Assembly: GCA_947493265.1 (NCBI GenBank)
Contig: CANLQL010000003.1
Span: forward strand, 248,001 to 312,000
Origin: an uncultured Litoreibacter sp.
Lineage (GTDB): Bacteria; Pseudomonadota; Alphaproteobacteria; Rhodobacterales; Rhodobacteraceae
DNA length: 64,000 bases
Reading direction: 5' to 3'
Each line of letters opens with the position of its first letter. Position 1 is the stretch's first letter. The translations under genes and the position numbers were made by a program. Below the pieces are notes generated by a model. It did not search any database. It saw only the letters and a program-made list of their open reading frames with translations, and was not told the origin of the DNA. Positions 8,933 through 18,775 of the stretch are shown here, in pieces.

Positions 8933-10141
8933 TCAAACCGCTTTGAAGGCAAGGACCGCATTCAATCCTCCGAAGGCAAACGCGTTGGAGAGTGCGACAT
9001 TGACCTTTGCGTCTCGCGCTTCATTGGGAACAACGTCCAGTGCGCATTCGGGGTCGGCCTCTTCATAGCCTATCGTCGGGGCAACGACCCCATCGCGCAG
9101 GGCCATGATGCAGGCCAATGCCTCGATCGCGCCGGTGCCACCGATAACATGACCATGCATCGATTTTGTGCTTGAAATCATCAGCTTATCAGCATGCGCG
9201 CCGAAAACATCGGCGACAGCTGCGCATTCCGTTTTGTCATTTGCGGCGGTTCCCGTGCCGTGGGCATTGATGTATCCGACATCAGACGTGGCAATCCGGG
9301 CGTCTTGCAACGCCCCTTTTATGGCACGCGCGGCCCCTTGTTTGGAGGGCATCACAATATCACCTGCATCAGAGCTCATCGCGAAGCCGATCACCTCGGC
9401 CAGGATATCAGCGCCGCGGGCTTTGGCGTGCGCGTAGTCCTCGAACACGAAGATCGCGGCCCCTTCCCCTTGCACCATTCCATTGCGGTTCGCGGAAAAA
9501 GGCCGGCAGCTGTCTTTTGACATGACGCGCAGCCCTTCCCAGGCTTTGACGCCACCAAAACACAGCATGGATTCCGACCCGCCAGTGATCATCACCGGGG
9601 CCATTCCGGACCGCACGAATTGAAACGCCTGGCCCATTGCGTGGTTCGACGATGCACAGGCCGTGGCGACGGTGAAGGCCGGGCCTTTGAGATTAAATTG
9701 CATGGAGACATGGCTGGTGGCCGCATTGTTCATCAGTTTTGGGACCACAAACGGGTGCACACGGTTTTTGCCGTCCTCATAAACTGCGCGGTAATTTTCG
9801 TCCTGGGTGTTCATTCCCCCGCCTGCGGTGCCAAGAACCACGCCCGATTTCGCAGAAAGATCGCCTGAAAAGCTGAGGCCGGATTGCGCAATCGCTTCGG
9901 TCGCTGCGATCAATGTGAATTGCGTGTAGCGGTCATAAAGAGAGATTTGCTGGCGATTGAACACGGCGTTTGGATCGTAGTCACGTACCTGCCCGCCAAT
10001 CTGGATTGCCAAGCGGTCAACGTCACGGATATCTAGCGGACCGATGCCACAGCGCCCTTCGCGAAACGCCTCAAACGTGGTTGCCGCGTCATGTCCTAGC
10101 GCGTTGATGGAGCCTTGGCCGGTGATAACAACGCGGTGCAT
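8933..10141 (-). CDS. beta-ketoacyl-ACP synthase (KAS II type)
   Basis: A 402-residue condensing enzyme with the complete Cys-His-His triad: Cys in ATACASSNHAMG around residue 160, His in NAHGTGTAANDKTE, and His in KSMHGHVIGGTGAIEA. It elongates acyl chains held on an acyl carrier protein. It is one base downstream of a dedicated ACP gene and in the same direction as lpxD, so it is unlikely to be the housekeeping FabF and more likely makes a special acyl chain, possibly for lipid A. This role is inferred from context only. Confidence 0.88.
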   Translation of the reverse strand: MHRVVITGQGSINALGHDAATTFEAFREGRCGIGPLDIRDVDRLAIQIGGQVRDYDPNAVFNRQQISLYDRYTQFTLIAATEAIAQSGLSFSGDLSAKSGVVLGTAGGGMNTQDENYRAVYEDGKNRVHPFVVPKLMNNAATSHVSMQFNLKGPAFTVATACASSNHAMGQAFQFVRSGMAPVMITGGSESMLCFGGVKAWEGLRVMSKDSCRPFSANRNGMVQGEGAAIFVFEDYAHAKARGADILAEVIGFAMSSDAGDIVMPSKQGAARAIKGALQDARIATSDVGYINAHGTGTAANDKTECAAVADVFGAHADKLMISSTKSMHGHVIGGTGAIEALACIMALRDGVVAPTIGYEEADPECALDVVPNEARDAKVNVALSNAFAFGGLNAVLAFKAV

Positions 10142-10142
10142 C

Positions 10143-10409
10143 TTATTCCTTTTGATCCGCGATCAGCTGTTCAACAGCCGCAATGATGCTTGCAACGCTT
10201 GTGATGTCGAAACTGCTTTCCTCCGGGGCGTTCGCGTTGAAAGGCACTGTGATATCAAAGGCTTCTTCGATCGCGAAAATCGTCTCAACCACGCCGAGGG
10301 AGTCGATGCCAAGATCATCAAGCTTGGCATCTAACGCAATGTCAGAGGGTTCCAGAACCGCTTGTTCGGCGAGGATGCTGACAATCTGGTCTTGCACAGG
10401 GTTGGACAT
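10143..10409 (-). CDS. acyl carrier protein
   Basis: An 88-residue acidic ACP with the phosphopantetheine attachment serine in DDLGIDSLGVVETIFAIEEAFDI. The sequence after the second helix (VPFNANAPEESSFDITSVASIIAAV) differs from housekeeping AcpP, so it looks like a specialised carrier. Neighbours are lpxD upstream (83 bases) and a ketoacyl-ACP synthase one base downstream. It may carry hydroxy or long chains for lipid A, like AcpXL in rhizobia, although clear resemblance to AcpXL itself is not visible. Confidence 0.88.
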   Translation of the reverse strand: MSNPVQDQIVSILAEQAVLEPSDIALDAKLDDLGIDSLGVVETIFAIEEAFDITVPFNANAPEESSFDITSVASIIAAVEQLIADQKE

Positions 10410-10492
10410 CGGCTTTTCTCACATATTGGTTTCACGAGAGTGTACGCGAAGCTATGTGACGTTTTCTAGCGCTTTGGGTAACGGTTTTGCAA

Positions 10493-11554
10493 TCACCTGT
10501 CGGGCTTTGCCGCTTTCATGAAACGTGGCAGGCGGCGGAGCGACTTCTGCATCTCTATATGCGTGTCCATTTTCACCGCAGGATAACCCAGAAGGACGCG
10601 GCCTGCAGGGGCGTTCGACATGATTTTGGTGGCCCCGCCTGCAACGACATCATCGCCCACGAAGATGTTGTCGCTGACACCACATTGACCGGCCAGGACG
10701 ACCCGGTTTCCGATCTTTGTTGAGCCCGCAATCCCAACCTGGCCGCACAGAAGACAGTCTTCGCCGATTTGCACGTTGTGACCAACATGGACCTGATTGT
10801 CCAACTTGGTGCCATTGCCGATCTGCGTCGGGCGGATCGTGCCTGCATCAATCGTGCAATTTGCGCCAATCTCGACGTTGTTGCCGATGATGACAGACCC
10901 GAGGGAGTGGATGCGGGTCCAGGATTGTTCTTTTATTTCCGTAGCTTCGCCCAAGGTCTCGCGAGCGCTTTCTACGGTGGATTTTTCCGGCGTGACAAAG
11001 GAAAACCCGTCAGCGCCAATGACGGCTCCCGGTTGAACGATCAGGTTGTCGCCAATTCTGACCCGCGCACCGACCCGAACGCCCTGCATCAGCAACGCGT
11101 TTTCCCCGAGGGTAACATCTTCAGCAATGGAGCAATGGGAGGCGATGCGCGCATTCGCGCCAATCGTGACCCCTGCACCGATCACAACCAGAGGTCCGAT
11201 TGCGGCCCCTGCACCGATATTCGCGCTGGGATCAACGACACTTGTCGGGTGAATGCCCGGCGCAATCGCAGGACCTGGATCCAGCAGCTTCGTCAGGCCC
11301 GACATCGCATAACGTGGACGCGGCACGACAAGCGCGGCTTTCAATCCGTAGGACTGCCAATCGGCCCCATCCCATAGGATTGCGACCTTGGCCTGACCTG
11401 CCCGAAGCCCATCGGCGTAGGCCTCCGACATGGCAAGCGCAAGATCGTCTGGGCCGGCCTGAGCCGGTTCACTAACGCCTGTTATGACAAGCGTTTCGTC
11501 CCCGTAGACGGTTGCATTCAGTGCCTTCGAAATTTCAGCGACAGAATAGCCCAT
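10493..11554 (-). CDS. lpxD: UDP-3-O-(3-hydroxyacyl)glucosamine N-acyltransferase
   Basis: A 353-residue LpxD, which adds the N-linked 3-hydroxyacyl chain in lipid A synthesis. An N-terminal uridine-binding domain (YSVAEISKALNATVYGDETLVITGV) is followed by a left-handed beta-helix of hexapeptide repeats (IGAGAAIGPLVVIGAGVTIGANARI...) and IGNNVEIGANCTIDAGT, then VHVGHNVQIGEDCLLCGQVGIAGST with the catalytic His. It probably starts an operon with the ACP and ketoacyl synthase genes downstream; it is separate from the fabZ-lpxA-lpxB group often found with it. Confidence 0.93.
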   Translation of the reverse strand: MGYSVAEISKALNATVYGDETLVITGVSEPAQAGPDDLALAMSEAYADGLRAGQAKVAILWDGADWQSYGLKAALVVPRPRYAMSGLTKLLDPGPAIAPGIHPTSVVDPSANIGAGAAIGPLVVIGAGVTIGANARIASHCSIAEDVTLGENALLMQGVRVGARVRIGDNLIVQPGAVIGADGFSFVTPEKSTVESARETLGEATEIKEQSWTRIHSLGSVIIGNNVEIGANCTIDAGTIRPTQIGNGTKLDNQVHVGHNVQIGEDCLLCGQVGIAGSTKIGNRVVLAGQCGVSDNIFVGDDVVAGGATKIMSNAPAGRVLLGYPAVKMDTHIEMQKSLRRLPRFMKAAKPDR

Positions 11555-11573
11555 AGCATGCCCACCTAAACAA

Positions 11574-11602
11574 GAGTGCCCGCGGGAATAGCCCGCGCAC
11601 TT
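11574..11602 (-). terminator. hairpin after the L,D-transpeptidase gene
   Basis: On the minus strand GTGCGCGGG-CTATT-CCCGCGGGCAC forms a stem with a two-base bulge, followed by TCTTGTTT. It lies between the transpeptidase stop and the lpxD start and can end the former transcript. Confidence 0.6.
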
Positions 11603-11616
11603 ACTTGCTACGTGGT

Positions 11617-13227
11617 TTAGCTTTGAAGTGCCCGCAGGGAAACCCCGGCCTTCTGGAGGGCGGCGAAGATCTTCGTATCGCGGCCATACACGTCACGGCG
11701 GTATTGCGCCTTGCCTTTGGGATCGACCCAGGCTGTGTAATAAACCAGATGCACCGGCAGTGGTTCGCGCAAATTAACTTGCGCTTCCTTGCGGGTGTCC
11801 AGTTTTGCTTTGAAGAACCCTTGCGGATCACGCTCCTGCGCTTTGAGCAACGCGTAGGCGAAATCAAACGGCTTATGGACCCGCACGCAGCCATGGCTGA
11901 AGTCACGCTTTTCACGCGCAAACAGGTTTTTCGCCGGAGTGTCGTGAAGATAGATGTTGTGACGGTTCGGGAACATGAACTTCACCAGCCCAAGCGCATT
12001 GCCTTGGTTGGGTGGCTCTTTCATCGAGAACGGGAATGTCCGTTCGGTATATTGCGTGAAATCAACTGCGCTGCGGCTGACGACACGACCGCGGCTGTCG
12101 GTGATCTGCAATTGCCGAACCGCATTTGGGTTCTTTTTCAGAAGCGGCAGGTATTCTTTGGTGATGATCGAGCGTGGGACATACCAGGATGGGTTGATCA
12201 CCATATGCTCCATCGTGTCGGAGAATTCCGGCGTGCGACGGTCGGATGTATTCCGCCCGACAACCACACGGCTGACAAATGTGGATTTGCCATTCTGCAT
12301 AATATGGACGTGGAAATCGGGGATATTCACCCAGATATGCTTGCGTTCCAGCGGCTTGTTGTTCCAGCGCTGACGCTCCATCGCGACGATGACCTGCGCC
12401 AAACGGTTCTCAACTTGCTTGTTGATTTCGGCCATCGTGCCTGCGCCCGCGACACCGTCTGCGGACAGGCCATGGGCGATCTGGAACTGCTGAACACCGG
12501 CTTGAAGCTTTGTGTCATAGGCAGTTGCGTTGGATTTGCGCATGTATCCCATGCGGATCATCCGGTTGCGCAATTGCACGACCGCACCGCCCGATTGGCC
12601 GGGTTTCAGGGACTTGGCTTGAACTTTGTCACCCCAGCCACCTTTACCAAGCAGTTTTTCAAGGCGCAGCTTTTCTTTCTGCAGACGAACGTAGTCTTTT
12701 GAGGGTGGCGCGAGTTTCTTCAAAAACGCCTGCGGATTGGACTTGGACATCCCCTTCATCAGCGACACACGGTCGAATCGCTGCACTTCTGTGAAGATGC
12801 CACCGTCGACACGGGACGGCACCAGAACGCCTGAGCGCAGATTATCTGCGTATGTCAGGAAGCGCTTGGCGGTTTCAACTTCGATCCGGCCAAGGTCTTC
12901 GCTTGATTTTGCAGAACTGAAAAGCGCTTTCAATTCTTCTGCGTTATAGCGGGATGCGGGTAGACCGTGATGGCCGGCATCCTCAAAGGCGCTGAGCAGA
13001 GCTGACCGACGGCGCTTGTCTGATTTGCCAACAAAAACAGGTTTGTAATTTCGTTCCCGGTAGAAGGTCGCCAAAGCTTCATCGCGTGCGGAGGCGGTCG
13101 CGATGGACTGCTTGAGCGCGGTAACGGCTGCGCTGGCTTTCTCCGTTCCGACAACAGGAAGCATAGCCCCCGCGATACCGGTGGCCAAAACCTTCAATAC
13201 GCCGCGGCGATTAACGTGCTGTGTCAT
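11617..13227 (-). CDS. YcbB-like murein L,D-transpeptidase
   Basis: A 536-residue exported enzyme that forms 3-3 cross-links in peptidoglycan. It starts with a twin-arginine-like signal (NRRGVLKVLATGIAGAML). A peptidoglycan-binding domain lies in the middle (LKPGQSGGAVVQLRNRMIRMGYM...QFQIAHGLSADGVAGAGTMAEIN) and the YkuD catalytic domain follows, with HDTPAKNLFAREKRDFSHGCVRV; the Cys near residue 447 is the nucleophile. The domain order and length match E. coli YcbB (LdtD). It is divergent from a YcbK-like peptidase gene, an arrangement also seen in E. coli as neighbouring ycbB-ycbK. Confidence 0.9.
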   Translation of the reverse strand: MTQHVNRRGVLKVLATGIAGAMLPVVGTEKASAAVTALKQSIATASARDEALATFYRERNYKPVFVGKSDKRRRSALLSAFEDAGHHGLPASRYNAEELKALFSSAKSSEDLGRIEVETAKRFLTYADNLRSGVLVPSRVDGGIFTEVQRFDRVSLMKGMSKSNPQAFLKKLAPPSKDYVRLQKEKLRLEKLLGKGGWGDKVQAKSLKPGQSGGAVVQLRNRMIRMGYMRKSNATAYDTKLQAGVQQFQIAHGLSADGVAGAGTMAEINKQVENRLAQVIVAMERQRWNNKPLERKHIWVNIPDFHVHIMQNGKSTFVSRVVVGRNTSDRRTPEFSDTMEHMVINPSWYVPRSIITKEYLPLLKKNPNAVRQLQITDSRGRVVSRSAVDFTQYTERTFPFSMKEPPNQGNALGLVKFMFPNRHNIYLHDTPAKNLFAREKRDFSHGCVRVHKPFDFAYALLKAQERDPQGFFKAKLDTRKEAQVNLREPLPVHLVYYTAWVDPKGKAQYRRDVYGRDTKIFAALQKAGVSLRALQS

Positions 13228-13405
13228 CGTGAACCCTCATAAAAAAATATCTATCCAACATAATCGCCCCCAATTTCCTCTCCAATGTCCGGAGGGACAC
13301 TCTCAAGCAATTGTGGTATTTCGGAGACGGTTTAGCACATAAATGCCTCACCGATTGCGATTACATTTTCGTTACCATGCGCAGTTTTTCGCCGATATCT
13401 TATTT

Positions 13406-13425
13406 TTTAAGGTTTGAGCCTTAAA
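13406..13425. promoter_or_regulatory. inverted repeat in the divergent ycbB-ycbK type intergenic region
   Basis: TTTAAGG-TTTGAG-CCTTAAA lies about midway in the 290-base gap between the divergent transpeptidase and peptidase genes. A second overlapping symmetry GGTTT...AAACC uses the same bases. It may be an operator or a transcript hairpin. Nothing else stands out in the gap. Confidence 0.3.
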
Positions 13426-13517
13426 CCGGGGTTGGTCGAAGAATCACATTGTGTCATACACCCTGTACTTGGGGGACTATGGGTGCGTATGCGCCAGACG
13501 AATGGGGCTAACTTGCT

Positions 13518-14087
13518 ATGAGCGAGAATAAGAAAGCGTCGATTTCACGACGCACGCTACTTGGGGCTTTCGCAGCAACTGCGATCACCGCGACACCAGT
13601 CTACTCCAAGGCTTTCGGTTTCCTTAAAGGGGCTGGCGATGTTCGGCGTCTTCGGATGCATTCCGGTCGTACCGGCGAGAAGATCGACATGATCTACTGG
13701 ATCGAAGGCGAATATATTTCCGAAGCGCTGGACGAAGTGAACTTCTTCATGCGCGATTGGCGGCAGAATTCGGCCATCGGCATGGACACACGTACAATCG
13801 ATATTATGGCTGCTTCCCACAATTTGATGGATGCGACAGAACCTTACCTGCTTCTGTCTGGCTACCGCTCCCCGAAAACAAATGCTTTGCTGCGCTCCCG
13901 CTCGGGTGGTGTCGCGAAGAACTCTCTGCATATGAAGGGTCAGGCAGCTGATCTGCGTCTGTCGTCCCGGTCCGTGGGACAGATTGCGCGCGCAGCAGCC
14001 TCTTGTTCAGCTGGTGGTGTCGGACGGTATTCCCGCTCCAACTTCGTTCACATGGATTGCGGTCCAATTCGCACCTGGGGCCGCTAA
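13518..14087 (+). CDS. YcbK family (DUF882) peptidoglycan peptidase
   Basis: A 189-residue exported protein with a twin-arginine signal (ISRRTLLGAFAATAITATPVYS). The catalytic core has the M15-like metal ligands: LLLSGYRSPKTN, SLHMKGQAADLR (His and Asp) and NFVHMDCGPIRTWGR (His). The E. coli homologue MepK cleaves 3-3 cross-links, the product of YcbB-type transpeptidases, which explains the divergent pairing. It acts in the periplasm. Confidence 0.9.
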   Translation: MSENKKASISRRTLLGAFAATAITATPVYSKAFGFLKGAGDVRRLRMHSGRTGEKIDMIYWIEGEYISEALDEVNFFMRDWRQNSAIGMDTRTIDIMAASHNLMDATEPYLLLSGYRSPKTNALLRSRSGGVAKNSLHMKGQAADLRLSSRSVGQIARAAASCSAGGVGRYSRSNFVHMDCGPIRTWGR

Positions 14088-14114
14088 ACCCACCCCCACC
14101 GCTAATTTGAAAAT

Positions 14115-14141
14115 CGCTCGCGCATCGTCGTGGGCGTTTTT
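14115..14141 (+). terminator. intrinsic terminator after the YcbK-like gene
   Basis: CGCTCGCG-CATCGT-CGTGGGCG forms an eight-pair stem with G-T pairs and is followed by TTTTTG. Confidence 0.6.
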
Positions 14142-14223
14142 GTTTGTGGGGCCATTTTGACGGTATCAGAGACCACGACTTAGTGTGCTGGTAAGGTCGC
14201 AGGCTATTCACTTGGGAGGTAAA

Positions 14224-14300
<77 letters not shown>

Positions 14301-14398
14301 GTTGAAATTGCTATAAAACGCTTGGCGCGCTTACACAATCGCTTTCAATCACTCTGGGGGCAGAATGTCGGACCGTTGCTTTTACACAGACAACACCG

Positions 14399-15619
14399 CT
14401 ACGCAAAAAGGTCGTGGCACAGTTCAAGCGCGCTGACCAACGCGTCAATTTCTGCCTCGGTATTATAGAGGCCGAAGCTGGCGCGACAGGTCGCGTTTAC
14501 ATCCAGGTGTTCCATCAACGGCTGCGCACAGTGATGCCCGGCCCGCACCGCAATGCCGCGCTTGTCCAGCACCGTCGAGATATCGTGCGCATGCGCCGCG
14601 CCTTCCAAGGTGAACGAAAAGATCGCCCCTTTGGTGGCGCTTTTGCCCTGCACATTCAGCCAGTTCAAACCGTCCAGCTTGGTGCGGGCATAGTCGCGCA
14701 ACCCTTGTTCGTGCTTGGCAATATCCTCCATACCCAGCGCCATCATGTAGTCCAGCGCGACCCCGAAGCCGATGGTCTGAACAATGCCGGGTGTTCCGGC
14801 TTCAAACTTCATCGGCGCGTCGTTGTAGGTCACAACGTCCTTGTGGACCTCCCGGATCATATCGCCACCACCCATGAAAGGACGCATCTCGGCCATACGT
14901 TCGGGCCGGATGTAGATCGCGCCTGACCCGGAGGGGCCATAAAGCTTGTGGCCGGTGATTGCGAAGAAATCGCATCCAAGATCCTGGACATCGACCGGCA
15001 TATGTACGGCGGATTGTGATCCATCAACCAACACAGGAACGCCTTTTTCATGCGCCCCTTTGGTGATCGCCTTGATATCGACCTGCGTGCCCAGAACATT
15101 CGACATATGCGTGACAGCGATCAGCTTCGTGCGGGGTGTTATCGCATCCAGCAGCTTCTGCGGATCAAGATCGCCGTTGCTGTCGACATCCACCCAGACC
15201 AGCTTGACGCCCTGGCGTTCGCGCAGGAAATGCCATGGCACGATATTGGCGTGGTGTTCCATGACACTCAGAATGATCTCATCGCCAGCTTCCATCCGAG
15301 GCATCGCCCATCCGTAGGCCACCATATTGATGCCTTCGGTGGTGCCGGAATTCAGAACAATGTCGTCTTCGGAGGCCGCATTTAGGAACCGCGCAATCGT
15401 GCCGCGAACGGCCTCGTATTTTTCCGTCGCGAGGTTGGACAGATAGTGCAGTCCCCGATGGACGTTGGCATATTCCGCGGCATAACCGCGCGTGACCGCA
15501 TCGATTACGACCTGCGGTTTTTGCGCGGACGCTCCGTTGTCGAGATAGACCAACGGTTTGTCATTGACCGTCCGCGACAGGATCGGGAAGTCCTTGCGAA
15601 TGTTTTCGACATCATACAC
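14399..15619 (-). CDS. sufS: SufS-type cysteine desulfurase
   Basis: A 406-residue PLP enzyme that takes sulfur from cysteine for Fe-S cluster assembly. PLP lysine is in [12 protein letters not shown] and the catalytic Cys in [14 protein letters not shown], both standard for group II (SufS) desulfurases. The GTG start has GGAGA upstream and overlaps the stop of the YIP1 gene, so it is read as the last gene of the suf operon. A second desulfurase of another type is encoded earlier in the same operon. Confidence 0.94.
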   Translation of the reverse strand: MYDVENIRKDFPILSRTVNDKPLVYLDNGASAQKPQVVIDAVTRGYAAEYANVHRGLHYLSNLATEKYEAVRGTIARFLNAASEDDIVLNSGTTEGINMVAYGWAMPRMEAGDEIILSVMEHHANIVPWHFLRERQGVKLVWVDVDSNGDLDPQKLLDAITPRTKLIAVTHMSNVLGTQVDIKAITKGAHEKGVPVLVDGSQSAVHMPVDVQDLGCDFFAITGHKLYGPSGSGAIYIRPERMAEMRPFMGGGDMIREVHKDVVTYNDAPMKFEAGTPGIVQTIGFGVALDYMMALGMEDIAKHEQGLRDYARTKLDGLNWLNVQGKSATKGAIFSFTLEGAAHAHDISTVLDKRGIAVRAGHHCAQPLMEHLDVNATCRASFGLYNTEAEIDALVSALELCHDLFA

Positions 15620-16205
15620 TGACAATCTCCAGTCCAAGCAAAGCCGCAATCAAAGACAACAAAATGCTAAGGCCAATTCCGACGGCAAACATCGAAATCA
15701 TCATGCCCACAAGCACCATCGGCAGGGAGGCAAACCCATGCAGCACAGCAACAAAATTCACGTAAAGCCAGATAAACAGGAACAAGCTGGCCACGCCGAT
15801 CAACTGCGCAATCTCAGGCGAAACAAGCGCGATCCCCAATTGCACAACCTGTACGGCGACCAGGACCAGTTGCAGCCAGGCGACCACCAGAAGACTTTCG
15901 TTAAACTCCCCAGTGCCGCCAAACCCGCGCCCGATATAGTGGGTGCAGATCACTGTGAGTAACAGGATGCCAGCAAGCACGCCGGTAAAAAGAACCGGTG
16001 ACGACAAAAGATGTTCGCCCATATCCGCACTGGCGGCGGGCACCACATAGGTTGAAAGGGTCGATAAGACGCCGGAAACCACTGCGATCAACGCCATTGC
16101 GGTCCACAGGATATCTCGACCAGGCGAGAAGGACAGGATCGTCGCCGCCCCTTCTTTGGGCGTCAAAATAGACAGGCGGATCAGGGAAATGAGATGAGCC
16201 AACAT
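15612..16205 (-). CDS. YIP1 family membrane protein (distal copy)
   Basis: A 197-residue protein with about five hydrophobic segments and the YIP1-type pattern (ICTHYIGRGFGGTGEFNESLLVVAWLQLVLVAVQVV). The role is unknown. It lies within the suf operon between another YIP1-like gene (six bases upstream) and sufS, whose start it overlaps. It shares the layout of G-F-G-G-x-G then a hydrophobic helix with its neighbour, so the two are probably an old duplication. Confidence 0.75.
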   Translation of the reverse strand: MLAHLISLIRLSILTPKEGAATILSFSPGRDILWTAMALIAVVSGVLSTLSTYVVPAASADMGEHLLSSPVLFTGVLAGILLLTVICTHYIGRGFGGTGEFNESLLVVAWLQLVLVAVQVVQLGIALVSPEIAQLIGVASLFLFIWLYVNFVAVLHGFASLPMVLVGMMISMFAVGIGLSILLSLIAALLGLEIVSV

Positions 16206-16211
16206 ATGGTC

Positions 16212-16697
16212 TTATGCCTTTTCTACGGCAATCAAGCCATTGATCCAGATAAACAAAAAACACGCGAAGGTCAAAACGGAGACAGAGATCAACGCGGGCC
16301 CTGCCCCGATAAACCCAGCGACCAGCCCTTGCAACAAGACAAGTGGTGCCACAGCAAGAAGAGCCCAGAACAGCGCGAGCCGTGCATCACGGTAACTGCC
16401 CTGCCCGCCAAAAGCCTTCGCGATCAGGTGGGAGACCGATGCAAGACCGTAAAGCATCAAAGGTGCAGCGAGGACTTGGCCCACAAAAGCGCCGCTCGCC
16501 AATGCCTCAAAGGACGGATCGCCGCCCGATAGATGCGCCTCGCGTGCAAGCCCGGGAAGGCGCGCAACGAAGAACAAGAGGCTTGCGATCATCACCCAGG
16601 CAAGCGCCATTTCCTCCCCCGCGCCGCGGGCAAGGTGGTCGCGTAGCACAGCACGCGGCCGTCGGTAGCTGCTGACAATTGCGCTTGCCGTTGACAT
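16212..16697 (-). CDS. YIP1 family membrane protein (proximal copy)
   Basis: A 161-residue membrane protein with four or more hydrophobic segments and LIAKAFGGQGSYRDARLALFWALL, parallel to the GFGGTG segment of the next gene. The ATG before STASAIV lies four bases after the sufD stop; a longer start would overlap sufD. Function unknown; it may work with its neighbour at the inner membrane. Confidence 0.7.
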   Translation of the reverse strand: MSTASAIVSSYRRPRAVLRDHLARGAGEEMALAWVMIASLLFFVARLPGLAREAHLSGGDPSFEALASGAFVGQVLAAPLMLYGLASVSHLIAKAFGGQGSYRDARLALFWALLAVAPLVLLQGLVAGFIGAGPALISVSVLTFACFLFIWINGLIAVEKA

Positions 16698-16701
16698 TGA
16701 C

Positions 16702-17988
16702 CTAGCCACGCCGCCTTGCCAGCCAGTCTTCCAGACGGCTTAGTAGATCGTCTGCAATTGCCTCGTCGTCGATCTCTTGCAGGGCTTCTGCCAGAAACGC
16801 CAAGACCAACAGGTCTTGTGCTTCCGACGCAGGAACACCGCGAGACCGAAGATAGAACAGCGCATCTTCGTCAATCGCGCCAGACGTTGACCCATGCGAA
16901 CAAGCGACGTCGTCAGCGTAGATTTCCAATTCGGGCTTGGCCAAAAACTGGCTGTCGCCATCCAGCAAAAGCGATTGGCTGATCTGGTAGCCATCGGTCT
17001 TCTGTGCATCAGGTTTCACAAGGATCTTGCCTTGAAAGACGCCGGTAGCCCCGTTGCGCAGAACCTTCTTATAGACTTGGCGGCTTTCGCAATTCACCGC
17101 GTCATGGGTGATGAAAACCGTGTCATCATGGTGAAAATCACCATCGCCAACCGCGGCCCCGGCAACATGTGCAATTGCATCGTCCCCGGTCATCTCGATC
17201 ACGCACTCATTGCGCGTCATCACACCGTTTACGGTCAGGGTGAAGGATTTGAACGCGCTTTCGGTGCCGAGGCGCGCAAAAATATGGGTCGCGGCTTGCC
17301 GATCATGATCACGCCCTTGCGCCCGAACATGGTGGAAGGACGCACCATCCGCGACGGAGACTTCCATCACCTTGTTGAACCGCGCAGCCGCAGGGCCGTT
17401 TTCGATGATCGTGACATCGCCGCCCTCTTCCACCTTGACACAGTGATGGAGGATTGCGTCAGAAGTATCTGATTTATGTAGGTAAATCAGATTGACAGGC
17501 TTGGAAACCTTACCAGTGGCACGGATCAGGATACCGTCTTGCGCAAAGGCTGTGTTCAATGCCGCCAATGGGCGCGCAACAGGATCCTGCCCGTTTGCTT
17601 CCAACTCACCATAGAGGTCCTTCGCCCAGTGGATATCGGCCTTCGCAGCCTCTTCCAAGCGGGAAATCTCCAGCCCCTCCAACGTTAGATCATCAGACGC
17701 GTCCGCGTCGAAAACTCCATCAACGAAGACGATTTTCAAACGATCCAATGCATGAAACATCGGCGCTTCGTCGAAAACTTCCGCCGCTGCAGGGGATGGC
17801 GTCGCTGCGGTTAGCCCTGTGGGATTGGTAAATTTCCAATATTCATCGCGACGACCCGGCAGGCCCGAAGCCTGCAACCGTGATAGCGCAGCGTCCCGCG
17901 CAGTCTTTGCCCATTTGCCGCCGGTAGGCTGCGGCAAACCGGCAATCCGCGCTTCCAGCTCTGTCAGATTTGCATCGGCCAGTGCCAT
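16702..17988 (-). CDS. sufD: Fe-S cluster assembly protein SufD
   Basis: A 428-residue component of the SufBC2D scaffold that builds Fe-S clusters. It shows RRDEYWKFTNPTGL near the N-terminus and the SufB/SufD core (GVFQGKILVKPDAQKTDGYQISQSLLLDGDSQFLAKPELEIYADDVACSHGSTSGAIDEDALFYLRSRGV). Its ATG shares one base with the sufC stop. Confidence 0.95.
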   Translation of the reverse strand: MALADANLTELEARIAGLPQPTGGKWAKTARDAALSRLQASGLPGRRDEYWKFTNPTGLTAATPSPAAAEVFDEAPMFHALDRLKIVFVDGVFDADASDDLTLEGLEISRLEEAAKADIHWAKDLYGELEANGQDPVARPLAALNTAFAQDGILIRATGKVSKPVNLIYLHKSDTSDAILHHCVKVEEGGDVTIIENGPAAARFNKVMEVSVADGASFHHVRAQGRDHDRQAATHIFARLGTESAFKSFTLTVNGVMTRNECVIEMTGDDAIAHVAGAAVGDGDFHHDDTVFITHDAVNCESRQVYKKVLRNGATGVFQGKILVKPDAQKTDGYQISQSLLLDGDSQFLAKPELEIYADDVACSHGSTSGAIDEDALFYLRSRGVPASEAQDLLVLAFLAEALQEIDDEAIADDLLSRLEDWLARRRG

Positions 17989-18743
17989 CAGGCCACCTCC
18001 GCCAGGATATCGGCGTAGCCGTTATTTTCGACCTCAAGCGCCAATTCCGGACCACCTGTTTTCACGATCTTGCCATCCGCCATGATATGCACGACATCAG
18101 GTTTAATATGGTCCAGAAGCCGTTGATAATGCGTGATAACCAGGAATGACCGTCCTTCGCTGCGCAACGCATTCACGCCCTCAGCAACCAGTTTCATCGC
18201 ATCGACATCAAGGCCTGAATCGGTCTCATCAAGGATGCACATCTTTGGCTCAAGCATCGCCATTTGCAGAATTTCGTTGCGCTTTTTCTCTCCACCGGAG
18301 AAGCCGACATTTACCGGGCGCTTCAGCATGTCCGCGTCGATCTTCAGGCTTTTAGCGCGCTCGCGTACAACCTTCAGGAACTCACCTGCGCTCATTTCGT
18401 CTTCGCCACGTGCTTTGCGTTGTGCGTTCACCGCTGTGCGCAGAAACGTCATATTGCCCACACCGGGGATCTCAACGGGATATTGAAATGCCAAGAACAG
18501 GCCCGCAGCGGCACGCTCTTCGGGCTCCATGTCAAGAATATCCGCGCCATCCATATCAGCAGAACCGCCAGTGACCTCGTAGCCGTCCTTACCGGACAGG
18601 ACATAGGACAGGGTCGATTTGCCAGAGCCATTCGGCCCCATGATCGCATGTACTTTCCCGGTCTCGACAGTCAGGTCGACACCTTTGAGGATCTGCTTGT
18701 CTTCTTCTTCAAGACTGACCTGTAAGTTCTTAATTTCCAGCAT
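17988..18743 (-). CDS. sufC: Fe-S cluster assembly ATPase SufC
   Basis: A 251-residue ABC-type ATPase of the Suf scaffold. Walker A is GPNGSGKST, the signature is GFSGGEKKRNEI, and Walker B is CILDETDSGLD. The standard length and tight coupling to sufD support the call. It is separated from sufB by two unrelated genes. Confidence 0.96.
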   Translation of the reverse strand: MLEIKNLQVSLEEEDKQILKGVDLTVETGKVHAIMGPNGSGKSTLSYVLSGKDGYEVTGGSADMDGADILDMEPEERAAAGLFLAFQYPVEIPGVGNMTFLRTAVNAQRKARGEDEMSAGEFLKVVRERAKSLKIDADMLKRPVNVGFSGGEKKRNEILQMAMLEPKMCILDETDSGLDVDAMKLVAEGVNALRSEGRSFLVITHYQRLLDHIKPDVVHIMADGKIVKTGGPELALEVENNGYADILAEVA

Positions 18744-18775
18744 TTTTTCTTCCTACGGGTGGGTTAATCTGTTTT

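Noticed and set aside
11605-12702. 365-codon plus-strand open frame
   Set aside because: Antisense to the L,D-transpeptidase gene, whose catalytic motifs are clear.
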